64,000 nucleotides of DNA from RYN-230 sp963834705 (GTDB taxonomy: Bacteria; Actinomycetota; Actinomycetes; Streptosporangiales; Streptosporangiaceae), in assembly GCA_963834705.1 (NCBI GenBank), contig CAWICV010000002.1, positions 372,001 through 436,000 on the forward strand, read 5' to 3'. The notes under the pieces were generated by a model, which was given only the letters and a program-made list of their open reading frames with translations, had not been told where the DNA came from and did not search any database. The position numbers were made by a program, and so were the translations under genes. Of this stretch, positions 35,319 through 44,075 are shown piece after piece. Position 1 is the stretch's first letter. Every line of letters starts with the position of its first letter.

Positions 35319-35359
35319 GAAACTCATAGACCGCGCGGCGGCTGGAACTGGGTGGCGGT

Positions 35360-35445
35360 GGAGCTGTGGTGGTGGTGGAGCTGTGGTGGCGGGGGGAGCT
35401 GTGGTGGCGGGGGGAGCTGTGGTGGCGGGTGGAGCTGGGTGGCGG
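35360..35445 (+). repeat. G-rich 17/18-bp minisatellite
   Basis: Five units of the type GGAGCTGTGGTGGCGGGG with spacings of 17, 18, 18 and 18 bp. The plus strand is almost pure G/T with scattered A and C and could form G-quadruplex-like structures. It lies just after the accE stop and before alkA; no protein use is evident. Confidence 0.85.
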
Positions 35446-35450
35446 GTGGG

Positions 35451-35690
35451 TCAGCGGGGGCGGGCGGAGCGGCGCCAGGCGCCGGGGCCCGGCTGGAGCG
35501 GCGCACCGATCAGCGCGGCCCGGTCCGGCCAGCCGCCGCCGCGCGCCGGCTGCGCCGGGTGGCGGGCACTGGCGTTCAATATGCTGCGGGTTTGCAGTGC
35601 GGACAGGACCACGGTGAGGGCCGCTAGCTCTTCGGCGGTCGGGGTGCCCCGCACCACGCGCAGTGCTGGCCTGGCTGGCTCGTCAGGCAT
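35451..35690 (-). CDS. accE: Acyl-CoA carboxylase epsilon subunit
   Basis: 79-residue small subunit that stabilises actinobacterial acyl-CoA carboxylases. The core RVVRGTPTAEELAALTVVLSAL (residues 11-32) is the epsilon-subunit signature. The C-terminal half is basic, proline-rich and ends in RRSARPR. The ATG at 35690 lies inside the 3' end of the NYN gene (67-nt overlap, different frame). Usually accE follows the beta gene directly; here an NYN gene sits between them. Confidence 0.8.
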   Translation of the reverse strand: MPDEPARPALRVVRGTPTAEELAALTVVLSALQTRSILNASARHPAQPARGGGWPDRAALIGAPLQPGPGAWRRSARPR

Positions 35691-36688
35691 AACCTTCCGC
35701 TCCCGATGCTGAACTGGCGGCGGACCCGCTCCCAGAACGCGTCCCGCAGCCACTCCCGCGCCTCCTGATAGGGGCGCAGTGACAGGCCAAGCTCCTTCTC
35801 CGCCTCGACCAGCAGCTCCTTGTCGATCACCGGCGGCAGGATCGGGCCGGGCAGCAGGTCGCGGATGTTGTCCTCGCCGCGGGTGAGGATCCACTTCTGC
35901 GCCACGTGCTCGCCGGCTTCCTCGACCCGCTGCCGGTCCGGGCCCAGCCGGCTGGCTACCGGGACCGGCAGGTGCGAGGCCGGCCGCTGCGGGCCGGGCC
36001 GGGGCAGGTGCCGCTTGTCGAACAGCTGGGCCGGGGACGGCACCGCGGAGTGCGGCAGCGGCGGCACCGGCTCGGCCACCACCGGCTCGGGCACCGCGAC
36101 CCGGGTGAAGTACGGCTCCAGGAACGCCCGGTCCAGCACCTCCACCGTGTCCGACTCCCAGACCAGCCGCTCGGCCTGGTTGGTGCCGAACGGCGGCTCG
36201 ACGCCCCACAGGTGCACGCGGACGCCGTAGGCCTGCGCGGCCTCGACCGCGGGCACCATGTCCTCATCCCCGGCCACCAGCACGGCGTCGGTGACGGCCC
36301 GGTGCCGGGCCAGCGCCTCCATGTCCGCGCGGATCTGCGCGTCCACGCCTTTCTGCTGGCCGCGTGCGTTCAGGTTGCCCAGCCGTAGCTTGACCCGGGC
36401 CATCTGCGCGATCACCCGCTGGTCGATGGTGGGCACCCGGTCCCGGGCCGCGTCGTACCAGTAGACGCGGAGCAGTTCGCCGCGGACCAGGCCGTCGGCA
36501 TGCCGGGTCAGCGCCTGGATCAGCTTGTCGGTGTCCACCCGGTACTCACGCCGGGAACCGACGCTGAACAGCAGTTCACCGGCGGCGGCATAGATGTAAC
36601 CGACATCGATCATGATCGCGTAGCGCGCCAGGGTGGGTAGCGGCGCCAGCGTCGGGAGGGGAGCGACGATGTCGGTCATGGCACTCAC
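35624..36688 (-). CDS. NYN domain-containing protein (PIN-like nuclease fold)
   Basis: 354-residue protein. The N-terminal 175 residues are a NYN/PIN-like domain: IMIDVGYIYAAAG with the first acidic residue near 27, KGVDAQIRADMEALA, and DAVLVAGDEDMVPAVEAAQAYG with further acidic residues. The remainder is a proline-rich linker and a conserved C-terminal region. Likely an RNA-processing nuclease; targets unknown. GTG 36688 and ATG 36679 are both in frame. It lies between accD and accE and overlaps accE, so translation of the two may be linked. Confidence 0.8.
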   Translation of the reverse strand: MSAMTDIVAPLPTLAPLPTLARYAIMIDVGYIYAAAGELLFSVGSRREYRVDTDKLIQALTRHADGLVRGELLRVYWYDAARDRVPTIDQRVIAQMARVKLRLGNLNARGQQKGVDAQIRADMEALARHRAVTDAVLVAGDEDMVPAVEAAQAYGVRVHLWGVEPPFGTNQAERLVWESDTVEVLDRAFLEPYFTRVAVPEPVVAEPVPPLPHSAVPSPAQLFDKRHLPRPGPQRPASHLPVPVASRLGPDRQRVEEAGEHVAQKWILTRGEDNIRDLLPGPILPPVIDKELLVEAEKELGLSLRPYQEAREWLRDAFWERVRRQFSIGSGRLCLTSQPGQHCAWCGAPRPPKS

Positions 36689-36780
36689 GACTCTACTGCC
36701 GGGCCCGCACTGGCCGGGGCGTAAGGGCGGCTCAAGTTCAGCAATAATGTAGTCGGCCGGCTACAGTACGCTGTTCACGC

Positions 36781-38409
36781 TCACAGGGGGATGTTGCCGT
36801 GCTTCCTCGGCAGCATCTGCTGCCGCTTGCCGCGCAGCGCGCGCAGCGCCCGGGTGACCTGGCCGCGGGTCTCGGCCGGGCGGATCACCGCGTCCACGTA
36901 GCCGCGTTCTGCCGCGATGTACGGATTGGCCAGCGCGTCCTCGTACTCGGTGACCCGCTGGGCGCGCAGCGCGTCCGGGTCGTCGGCGGCGGCCAGTTCC
37001 CGGCGGTACAGGATGTTCACCGCGCCCTGCGCGCCCATCACCGCGATTTGCGCGGTCGGCCAGGCCAGGTTGATGTCCCCGCCGAGGTGCTTGGAGCCCA
37101 TCACGTCGTAGGCGCCGCCGTACGCCTTGCGGGTGATCACTGTGATCTTGGGCACAGTGGCCTCCGCGTAGGCATAGATCAGCTTGGCGCCGCGCCGGAT
37201 GATGCCGCCCCACTCCTGGCCCGTGCCGGGCAGGAAGCCGGGCACGTCCACGAACGTGAGCACCGGGATGCTGAAGCAGTCGCAGGTCCGGACGAACCGG
37301 GCCGCCTTCTCCGCGGCGTCGATATCCAGCGTGCCCGCGTAGTGCATCGGCTGGTTGGCCACCACGCCGACGCTCATCCCCTCCACCCGGCCGAAGCCGA
37401 CCACGATGTTCTGCGCGAACAGCGCGTGGATCTCCAGGAACTCACCGTCGTCCAGCACCCGGGTGATCACGTCGCGCATGTCGTAGGGCTGGTTGGGCGA
37501 GTCCGGGATCAGCGTGTCGAGTTCCTCGTCGGAGGCGGTGACGTCCAGCGCCTCCGCCGGGCCGCCTTCCGGTGGCACGGCGGGCGGGTCATCCAGGTTG
37601 TTGGACGGCAGGTAGGACAGCAGGTCCCGGGCGAAGCCGAGGCAGTCGTCCTCGTCGGACGCCTGGTAGTGCGCGACGCCGGACTTCACGTTGTGCGCGT
37701 GCGCGCCGCCGAGTTCCTCGAAGCTCACCTCCTCGCCGGTCACCGTCTTGATCACGTCCGGCCCGGTGATGAACATGTGCGAGGTGCCCTCGACCATCAG
37801 GGTGAAATCGGTGATCGCGGGGGAGTAGACCGCGCCGCCCGCGCATGGGCCCATGATCAGAGAGATCTGCGGGACCACCCCGGAGGCGACCACGTTCCGG
37901 TAGAAGATCTCGGCGAACAGGCCCAGCGCGACCACGCCTTCCTGAATCCGGGCGCCGCCGCCGTCGTTGATGCCGATCAGCGGGCAGCCGGTCTTCAGCG
38001 CGTGATCCATCAGTTTGACGATCTTCTCGCCGTACACCTCACCCAGCGACCCGCCGAACACCATGAAGTCCTGGCTGAACACGCAGACCGGGCGGCCGTC
38101 GATGGTGCCGTAGCCGGTGACCACCCCATCGCCGTAGGGCCGGTTGGCGTCGAGGGCGAACGCGGTGGCCCGGTGCCGGGCCAGTTCGTCGAGTTCGGTG
38201 AACGAGCCGGGGTCGAGCAGCCGCTCGATGCGTTCCCGGGCGGTCATCTTGCCCTTGGCGTGCTGCCGTTCCACCGCCCGCTGCGACCCGGCGTGCACCG
38301 CCTCGTCCCGGCGCCGCTGCAGGTCGGCGATCTTGCCCGCGGTGGTGTGCGGCGCGTCCGATGCCTCGGCCTGGCCCGGCTCGGGACGGGGCTGAACTTC
38401 GCTGGTCAT
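36781..38409 (-). CDS. accD: Acyl-CoA (propionyl-CoA) carboxylase beta subunit
   Basis: 542-residue carboxyltransferase similar to mycobacterial AccD5 and Streptomyces PccB. KMTARERIERLLDPGSF, the acyl-CoA site DGGGARIQEGV, GPCAGGAVYSPAITDF, and the second-half VDVPGFLPGTGQEW are present. Expected to join the alpha chain at 31912 and AccE to make (S)-methylmalonyl-CoA from propionyl-CoA. ATG at 38409 with TACCCT 6 nt upstream, divergent from ppc. Confidence 0.93.
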   Translation of the reverse strand: MTSEVQPRPEPGQAEASDAPHTTAGKIADLQRRRDEAVHAGSQRAVERQHAKGKMTARERIERLLDPGSFTELDELARHRATAFALDANRPYGDGVVTGYGTIDGRPVCVFSQDFMVFGGSLGEVYGEKIVKLMDHALKTGCPLIGINDGGGARIQEGVVALGLFAEIFYRNVVASGVVPQISLIMGPCAGGAVYSPAITDFTLMVEGTSHMFITGPDVIKTVTGEEVSFEELGGAHAHNVKSGVAHYQASDEDDCLGFARDLLSYLPSNNLDDPPAVPPEGGPAEALDVTASDEELDTLIPDSPNQPYDMRDVITRVLDDGEFLEIHALFAQNIVVGFGRVEGMSVGVVANQPMHYAGTLDIDAAEKAARFVRTCDCFSIPVLTFVDVPGFLPGTGQEWGGIIRRGAKLIYAYAEATVPKITVITRKAYGGAYDVMGSKHLGGDINLAWPTAQIAVMGAQGAVNILYRRELAAADDPDALRAQRVTEYEDALANPYIAAERGYVDAVIRPAETRGQVTRALRALRGKRQQMLPRKHGNIPL

Positions 38410-38415
38410 GCCGAT

Positions 38416-38421
38416 AGGGTA
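38416..38421 (-). promoter_or_regulatory. Predicted leaderless -10 for accD
   Basis: TACCCT on the minus strand, 6 nt before the ATG at 38409. Confidence 0.5.
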
Positions 38422-38495
38422 GTCCTGGCTGGATCATGGTTTGGGGTGCCCGGCGGCGGCTGTCGCGGGTTCACCGGCCCGACACATCCGGCCAC

Positions 38496-38501
38496 TAGGC
38501 T
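38496..38501 (+). promoter_or_regulatory. Predicted leaderless -10 for ppc
   Basis: TAGGCT ends 6 nt before the GTG at 38508. It lies in the 98-bp divergent gap with accD. Confidence 0.5.
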
Positions 38502-38507
38502 GGCCCG

Positions 38508-41321
38508 GTGAGCCAGGATGCCGCGCCCGCGCCCGCTGCCAGCCCGACCCGGGACACCGACCGGCAGCAGCTGCCCGCGCCGCTGCGCCGCGACGTGCGG
38601 CTGCTCGGCGGCCTGCTGGGCGAGGTGCTGCGCGAAGCCGGCGGCCAGGAGCTGCTGGACGACACCGAGCGGCTGCGGCACGCGGTGATCGAGGCCCGGC
38701 GCGGGCAGCCCGCCCCGGGCGGGGAACCGGGCGCGGACCCGGCCGGGGACCAGATCGCGGCGCTGGTGGCCAGCTGGCCGCTGGACCGGGCCGAGCTGGT
38801 GGCCCGGGCGTTCACCGTCTACTTCCACCTGTCCAACCTGGCCGAGGAACTGCACCGGGTGCGGGCGCTGCGGGAGCGGGACGCGGGCGACGCCCCGGTG
38901 CGCGAGTCGCTGGCCGCCGCGGTCGGCGAGCTGCGCCGGGACCAGGGGCCGCCCCAGCTCGATGACCTGCTCGGCCGCCTCCGGGTGCACCCGGTACTCA
39001 CCGCGCACCCCACCGAGGCGCGGCGCCGGGCGGTGGCCACCGCGCTGCGCCGGATCGCCGACCTGCTCACTGACCTGGACGATCCCCGGCACGGCGCGTC
39101 CGAGCAGGCCGGCATCCGGCGCCGGCTGCGCGAGGAGATCGACCTGCTGTGGCGCACCTCGCCGCTGCGCGCCCGGGCCATGACGCCCATCGACGAGGTG
39201 CGCACCGTGATGGCCGCGTTCGACGAGACGCTGTTCCAGGTGGCGCCGCGGGTGTACCGGGCGCTGGACGAGGCGCGGCGCGACGGCACGCCGGGCCCGG
39301 CGTTCCTCCGGTTCGGCAGCTGGGTCGGCGCGGACCGGGACGGCAACCCGTTCGTCACCGCCCAGGTGACCAGGGAGACCGCGGTCATCCAGGCGGAACA
39401 TGTGCTGCGCGCGCTGGAGAACACGGCCACCCGGATCGGCCGCGCGCTCACCGTGCACGCCGACGCGGCGCCGCCCGGCGAGGCGTTCAGTGTGGCCCTG
39501 GAGTCAGCCGAGACGGCGCATCCCGAGCTGCTGGCCGAACTGGCCGCCCGCTCGCCGGGCGAGCCGTACCGGACGTTCCTGCTCTACCTGGCCCGGCGGC
39601 TGGCCGCGACCCGGCTGCGGGACGCCGACCTGGCCTACGGCAGCGCCGCGGACTTCCGCCACGACCTGCTGCTAATTCAGGAGTCGCTGGCGGCGGCCGG
39701 TGCCAGGCGGCTGGCGTTCGGTGAATTGCAGCAGTTGATCTGGCAGGTGGAGACGTTCGGCTTCCACCTGGCCGGCCTGGAGGTCCGGCAGCACAGCGCG
39801 GTGCACGCCCGCGCGCTGGCCGAGGTCCGGGCGGGCGGTGCGCCCTCCTCACCCTCCTCGCTATCGGAGCAGGCGGCCGAGGTGCTGGCCACGTTCCGCG
39901 CGGTGAGCTGGATCCAGGACCGGTTCGGCGTCGCGGCCTGCCACCGTTACGTGGTCAGCTTCACCCGGTCGGCGGACGACATCGCGGCCGTGTACGAGCT
40001 GGCCGCCCGGGCCACCCGGAGCGGCCCGCCACCGGTGCTGGACGTGGTGCCGCTGTTCGAGAGCGGCGCGGACCTGAGCAACGCCACCGCGGTGCTCAGC
40101 GAGATGGTCCGGCTGGCGCCGGTCCGGGAGCGGCTGGCGGCCAGCGGACGGCAGCTCGAAGTGATGCTCGGCTACTCCGACTCGGCCAAGGAACTCGGCC
40201 CGGTCAGCGCCACCCTGCGGCTGTTCGACGTGCAGGGGCAGCTGGCCCGCTGGGCCGCGGATAACGACATCCGGCTGACCCTGTTCCACGGCCGGGGTGG
40301 CGCGCTGGGCCGCGGCGGCGGGCCGGCCGGGCGGGCCGTACTGGCCCAGGCGCCCGGGTCGGTGGACGGCCGGTTCAAGGTCACCGAGCAGGGTGAGGTG
40401 ATCTTCGCCCGGTACGGCAACCCGGTCATCGCCCAGCGCCACCTGGAGCAGGTCACCTCGGCGGTGCTGCTCGCCTCGTCGCCGGTGGTGGGGGAGCGGA
40501 ACGCGGCCGCGGCGGAGCGGTTCCGCGGTGCGGCCGACCGGATGGCTGCGGCCGCGCTGTCCAGGTACCGGGCACTGGTGGAAACACCCGGCTTCGCCGA
40601 GTGGTTCGCCAAGATCAGCCCGCTGGAAGAGATCAGCGGGCTGCGGATCGGGTCCCGTCCGGCCCGGCGCCTTACCGGCCGCGCTAGCGGTCTCGGCGCG
40701 GAGCGGCGAGCGGGGGCCGGGGGTTCCGGGGGTAGTCACCCGGGGGAGCAGGGCGGGGGGCCGTCCCCCCGGGCCAGCACTGCGGGGCTGGACGACTTGC
40801 GGGCCATTCCATGGGTGTTCGCCTGGGCGCAGACCCGGCTGAACCTGCCCGGCTGGTACGGCCTGGGCAGCGGGCTGGCCGCGGTAGTAGACGGCCCCGG
40901 TGGGCTGGCCGGGGCGCGGCAGGCGTACCAGGGCTGGCCGCTGCTCGCGGTGCTGCTCGATGGGGCGGAGATGAGCCTGGCCAAGACCGACCGGCGGATC
41001 GCGGTCCGGCACCTGGCCCTGGGCGGGCGGGACGATCTCGCCGGGTGGGTGCTGGCCGAGTACGACCTGACCCGGCGGCTGGTGCTGGAGGTCACCGGGC
41101 ACGACCGGCTGCTGGCCGACCGGCGGGTGCTGTCCCGCGCGGTGGCGCTCCGCGATCCGTACGTGGACGCGCTGTCCTACCTGCAGCTCCGCGCGCTCAA
41201 CGAACTGCGCGCGCTGCCCGCCGAAGACCACGGCACCGACGCGGCGCGCCGGGAGCAGTTGCACCGACTGCTGCTGCTCGCCGTCAGCGGCGTCGCGGCC
41301 GGCCTGCAGAACACCGGCTGA
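38508..41321 (+). CDS. ppc: Phosphoenolpyruvate carboxylase with in-frame repeat insertion
   Basis: Anaplerotic enzyme making oxaloacetate from PEP and bicarbonate. The 937-residue product has catalytic His167 in LTAHPTEARRRAV, the FHGRGGALGRGGGP loop around residues 593-606, IGSRPARR, LRAIPWVFAWAQTR and the terminal QNTG. Between IGSRPARR and GLDDLRAIPWV, where homologues have only a few residues, there is a glycine/arginine-rich insert of about 35 residues (about 721-757). Its DNA is a copy of the dispersed repeat found at 19262. The reading frame is kept. GTG start at 38508. Confidence 0.95.
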   Translation: MSQDAAPAPAASPTRDTDRQQLPAPLRRDVRLLGGLLGEVLREAGGQELLDDTERLRHAVIEARRGQPAPGGEPGADPAGDQIAALVASWPLDRAELVARAFTVYFHLSNLAEELHRVRALRERDAGDAPVRESLAAAVGELRRDQGPPQLDDLLGRLRVHPVLTAHPTEARRRAVATALRRIADLLTDLDDPRHGASEQAGIRRRLREEIDLLWRTSPLRARAMTPIDEVRTVMAAFDETLFQVAPRVYRALDEARRDGTPGPAFLRFGSWVGADRDGNPFVTAQVTRETAVIQAEHVLRALENTATRIGRALTVHADAAPPGEAFSVALESAETAHPELLAELAARSPGEPYRTFLLYLARRLAATRLRDADLAYGSAADFRHDLLLIQESLAAAGARRLAFGELQQLIWQVETFGFHLAGLEVRQHSAVHARALAEVRAGGAPSSPSSLSEQAAEVLATFRAVSWIQDRFGVAACHRYVVSFTRSADDIAAVYELAARATRSGPPPVLDVVPLFESGADLSNATAVLSEMVRLAPVRERLAASGRQLEVMLGYSDSAKELGPVSATLRLFDVQGQLARWAADNDIRLTLFHGRGGALGRGGGPAGRAVLAQAPGSVDGRFKVTEQGEVIFARYGNPVIAQRHLEQVTSAVLLASSPVVGERNAAAAERFRGAADRMAAAALSRYRALVETPGFAEWFAKISPLEEISGLRIGSRPARRLTGRASGLGAERRAGAGGSGGSHPGEQGGGPSPRASTAGLDDLRAIPWVFAWAQTRLNLPGWYGLGSGLAAVVDGPGGLAGARQAYQGWPLLAVLLDGAEMSLAKTDRRIAVRHLALGGRDDLAGWVLAEYDLTRRLVLEVTGHDRLLADRRVLSRAVALRDPYVDALSYLQLRALNELRALPAEDHGTDAARREQLHRLLLLAVSGVAAGLQNTG
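40694..40773 (+). repeat. Dispersed GC-rich repeat, copy 2, inside ppc
   Basis: About 80 bp, reverse complement of the copy at 19262-19340 at roughly 90% identity. It encodes the extra segment in PEP carboxylase near its catalytic C-terminal half. Confidence 0.85.
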
Positions 41322-41335
41322 CCTTCGTTCGGCAA

Positions 41336-41386
41336 TCGTGATCATGCCTAGGTTGGGCTCTACTGCCACCAATGCCATGATCACGA
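41336..41386. repeat. Intergenic palindrome P2 (TGATCA type)
   Basis: TCGTGATCATG (41336-41346) pairs with CATGATCACGA (41376-41386). The complement of the right arm reads TGATCA-TGGCA-TTGGTG, nearly identical to palindrome P1. It separates the convergent ppc and regulator genes and could serve as a bidirectional terminator. Confidence 0.75.
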
Positions 41387-41504
41387 ATTAATGATCAGGT
41401 CAGGCCGGCCGGGATGGCTGCGGCGGCCGGGGCGGCCAGGCGGGCCGGGACGGCGGCGCGGGGCGAGGCGACGGCGCGAGGCGACGGGGGCGGGCCGGGG
41501 CGGG

Positions 41505-42437
41505 TCAGGCGGAGGCCGAGGCGGCGGCCAGCTCGGCGCGGCGGCGGGCGTGCGCGGGCGCGCACGGGTACTGGGCGCCGGTGCCCTCACCGGCCAGCAG
41601 CTTGCCGATGGCGATCCGGCACGCCTCGTCGGCCGGGGTGTAGACCACCATCCGGGTGCCGGGCACGGCCAGCACGCCGAAGCTGGTCGAGGTCATGGCC
41701 AGCCGGTCGAACGCCGGGTGCCGGAAGATCTTCACGTAGGTGACCGGGCTGGCCACGTCGTGCTCGGCCCACAGCTTGGCGAACTGCGGGCTGACCGCCT
41801 GCAGGCGCTCGATGAACCCGGTCCAGGTGGGCTCGCCGACGTGCCGGCCGTAGTGGCCGCGGAACTGGGCGACCAGCCGGCCGAGCTGCTCGTGCCGGCT
41901 CACGTACGGGTGGCAGCACTCCGGGTAGGTGAAGTTCAGCCACAGGATGTTGCGCTCGCCGGGCGCGGCGCCAGTCACCCCAGGCCAGAGCGCGGCGTAC
42001 GCGTCGTTCCAGCCGAGCAGGTCGTAGCGCTCGTTCAGCACGCAGGCGGGCATCGGCGTCAGGCCGTCCATGATGGCCTGGACCTCCGGCGGGACCTGCG
42101 GGCATGGCACGGGGGCCAGGCCGGCCGCGGTGTCCGGCACGTCGGCCAGCCGGAACAGGTGCTCCCGCTCGGCCTGGTCCAGCTTGAGCGTCTGGGCCAC
42201 CGCGGCGAGCACCTGCGCGCTGGCGTTGATCGGGCGGCCCTGCTCCAGCCAGGTGTACCAGGTGACGCCGACCCCGGCCAGCTGGGCCACTTCCTCGCGG
42301 CGCAGCCCGGGGGTCCGGCGGTGCAGCCCGGGCGGCAGCCCGGCCTGCTCGGGGCTGATCCGCTCACGGCGGCTGCGCAGGAAAGCGGCCAGCTCGGCCC
42401 GCCGGGTGCCCGCTTCGGCGATCGTCACGCTGCTCAT
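41505..42437 (-). CDS. MmyB-type helix-turn-helix transcriptional regulator
   Basis: 310-residue XRE-family regulator. The N-terminal HTH spans about residues 10-90 with the signature RTPGLRREEVAQLAGVGVTW, YTWLEQGRPINAS. The C-terminal MmyB ligand-binding domain has LNERYDLLGWNDAYAALWP and RHPAFDRLAMTSTSFGVLAVPG. ATG at 42437. It is divergent from an MFS exporter gene across a 102-bp gap with two near-identical 15-bp direct repeats, so it probably controls that exporter and itself. Confidence 0.9.
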   Translation of the reverse strand: MSSVTIAEAGTRRAELAAFLRSRRERISPEQAGLPPGLHRRTPGLRREEVAQLAGVGVTWYTWLEQGRPINASAQVLAAVAQTLKLDQAEREHLFRLADVPDTAAGLAPVPCPQVPPEVQAIMDGLTPMPACVLNERYDLLGWNDAYAALWPGVTGAAPGERNILWLNFTYPECCHPYVSRHEQLGRLVAQFRGHYGRHVGEPTWTGFIERLQAVSPQFAKLWAEHDVASPVTYVKIFRHPAFDRLAMTSTSFGVLAVPGTRMVVYTPADEACRIAIGKLLAGEGTGAQYPCAPAHARRRAELAAASASA

Positions 42438-42480
42438 GCTCCCATCGTGCCGGTGGCCCGGCGGCTTTGCCAGGTGGCGC

Positions 42481-42518
42481 TGGTACCAGGATAACTGGGC
42501 TCTTGGTACCTGGATAAC
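42481..42518. promoter_or_regulatory. Direct-repeat operator between regulator and MFS genes
   Basis: TGGTACCAGGATAAC (42481-42495) and TGGTACCTGGATAAC (42504-42518) match at 14 of 15 positions with a 23-bp period, two helical turns apart. They sit 21-59 bp before the MFS start. The adjacent MmyB-type regulator is the likely ligand. Confidence 0.7.
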
Positions 42519-42539
42519 GGACGCGGCAAGCTGTGTGAC

Positions 42540-44021
42540 ATGACAGACACTGCAACCGTGACCCGGTCCGGCACCAGGGTGATCCGGCGGGCCGGCCGCC
42601 GGGCCGCGGCCCCGGGCGCGCTGCTGGCCATCGTCCTCACCGGGCAGTTCATGGCGGTGCTGGACGCCTCCGTGGTCAACGTCGCCGCCCCCTCCATCCA
42701 TACCGACCTGCACGCCACCGGCGCCGGCCTGCAGCTGGTCATCGCCGGTTACGTGATCACTTACGCCGTGGGCCTGGTCACCGGGGCCCGGCTGGGGGAC
42801 ATCCTCGGCTACCGCCGGATGTTCCTGGCCGGCCTGACCCTGTTCACCCTGGCCTCGCTGGGCTGCGGACTGGCCCCGTCCACCGGCTTGCTGGTCGGGC
42901 TGCGGTTCGTCCAGGGCGCGGGCGCCGCGGCGATGATCCCGCAGGTGCTCAGCCTGATCCAGCGCAGCTACACCGGCACCGCCCGGGCCCGCGCCATGCG
43001 GCTGTACGCAGCGGTGATCGCCGGGGGCGCGGTGGCCGGGCAGATCCTCGGCGGCCTGCTGGTCACTGCGGACGTGTTCGGCAGCACCTGGCGCTCGGTG
43101 TTCCTGATCAACGTCCCGATCGGCGCCGCGCTGCTCATCCTGGGCGCACGCTGGCTGCCGCACGGTGCCGCCGACCGTGACCGCGGCCTGGACCCGGCCG
43201 GGCTGGCCCTGCTCACCCCGGCCGTGCTGGCCCTGGTGCTGCCGCTGGTGCTCGGCCAGCCGGAACGCTGGCCGGTCTGGGGCTGGGCCTGCCTGGCCGG
43301 CAGCGCCGTGCTGTTCGCCCTGTTCACCCTCGTCGAGCGGCGGGTGGCCGCGGGTGGCGGGGCGCCGCTGATCCCCGGCCGGGTGCTCCGGCTGCCCGGC
43401 ATCGGGCTGGGCATCGCCGGCCTGTTCATCACGATGGCGGTGTTCGGCGGGTTCTTCTTCGTGCTGGCGCTGCACCTGCAGGGCGGCCTGGGCGACAGCC
43501 CGCTGCGGGCCGGCCTCACCTTCGCCCCGGCCGCGGCGGCCTTCGCGCTGGTCAGCCTCAACTGGCAGCGGCTGCCCGCGCGGTGGTTCGGCGGCCTGGT
43601 CATCACCGGCTTCGCCGGGTACGCGGCCGGCCTGGCGCTGCTGGGCGCGCTGCTCCATAGTGGCGGCCACGGCGGGATGGCGCTGTACTGGGTGCTGGCG
43701 CTGACCGGCGCCGGGATGGCGGCCGCGTTCGGCCCGCTGATGACCGCGGTGCTGCTCCGGGTGCCGGTGGCCGAGGCGGCCGACGCGACCGGCGTCATCG
43801 TCACCGTCAACCAGCTGGCCCTGGTGATCGGGGTGGCCACGTTCGGCACGCTGTACCTGAACCTGGCCGGGACGCTGCCGGGCGGCGGTTCGCACGCCGC
43901 GTTCCGGCTGCTGTCCGCGCACGCGGCCACGGTGACGTGCCTGGCCCTGGTGGCCGCCGCGGTGTTCGGCGGCCTGCTAGCCGCGGTCCGCGCCGCCACC
44001 ACCCGCCGGACCACGCAGTAG
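42540..44021 (+). CDS. MFS transporter, DHA2 (14-TM) drug-efflux family
   Basis: 493-residue multi-span transporter. Motif FMAVLDASVVNVAAPSI in the first helix, GARLGDILGYRRMFLAG (motif A), and GAGAAAMIPQVLSLI (motif C region) place it with EmrB/QacA proteins. About 14 hydrophobic segments are seen. Substrate unknown. ATG at 42540, controlled presumably by the divergent MmyB-like regulator. The TAG stop lies inside a 21-bp tandem repeat. Confidence 0.9.
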   Translation: MTDTATVTRSGTRVIRRAGRRAAAPGALLAIVLTGQFMAVLDASVVNVAAPSIHTDLHATGAGLQLVIAGYVITYAVGLVTGARLGDILGYRRMFLAGLTLFTLASLGCGLAPSTGLLVGLRFVQGAGAAAMIPQVLSLIQRSYTGTARARAMRLYAAVIAGGAVAGQILGGLLVTADVFGSTWRSVFLINVPIGAALLILGARWLPHGAADRDRGLDPAGLALLTPAVLALVLPLVLGQPERWPVWGWACLAGSAVLFALFTLVERRVAAGGGAPLIPGRVLRLPGIGLGIAGLFITMAVFGGFFFVLALHLQGGLGDSPLRAGLTFAPAAAAFALVSLNWQRLPARWFGGLVITGFAGYAAGLALLGALLHSGGHGGMALYWVLALTGAGMAAAFGPLMTAVLLRVPVAEAADATGVIVTVNQLALVIGVATFGTLYLNLAGTLPGGGSHAAFRLLSAHAATVTCLALVAAAVFGGLLAAVRAATTRRTTQ

Positions 44022-44073
44022 CCTCGCCAGGCCACCCAGTAGCCCCGCCAGGCCGCGCAGTAGCCCCGCCAGG
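44016..44073 (+). repeat. 21-bp tandem repeat across the MFS stop codon
   Basis: Units at 44016, 44037 and 44058 (last one partial) of the type CAGTAGCCCCGCCAGGCC. Each starts CAG-TAG in the frame of the MFS gene, so three in-frame TAG stops occur at 21-bp intervals. Confidence 0.9.
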
Positions 44074-44075
44074 AA

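Noticed and set aside
35360..35445. CRISPR-like array
   Set aside because: Units are contiguous 17-18-bp repeats without unique spacers.
41505..43922. 805-codon minus-strand open frame covering both the regulator and the whole MFS gene
   Set aside because: Only the part from 42437 down has homology (MmyB regulator). The upstream part is antisense to a clear MFS gene and rich in Q, H, G and R, typical of shadow frames in GC-rich DNA.
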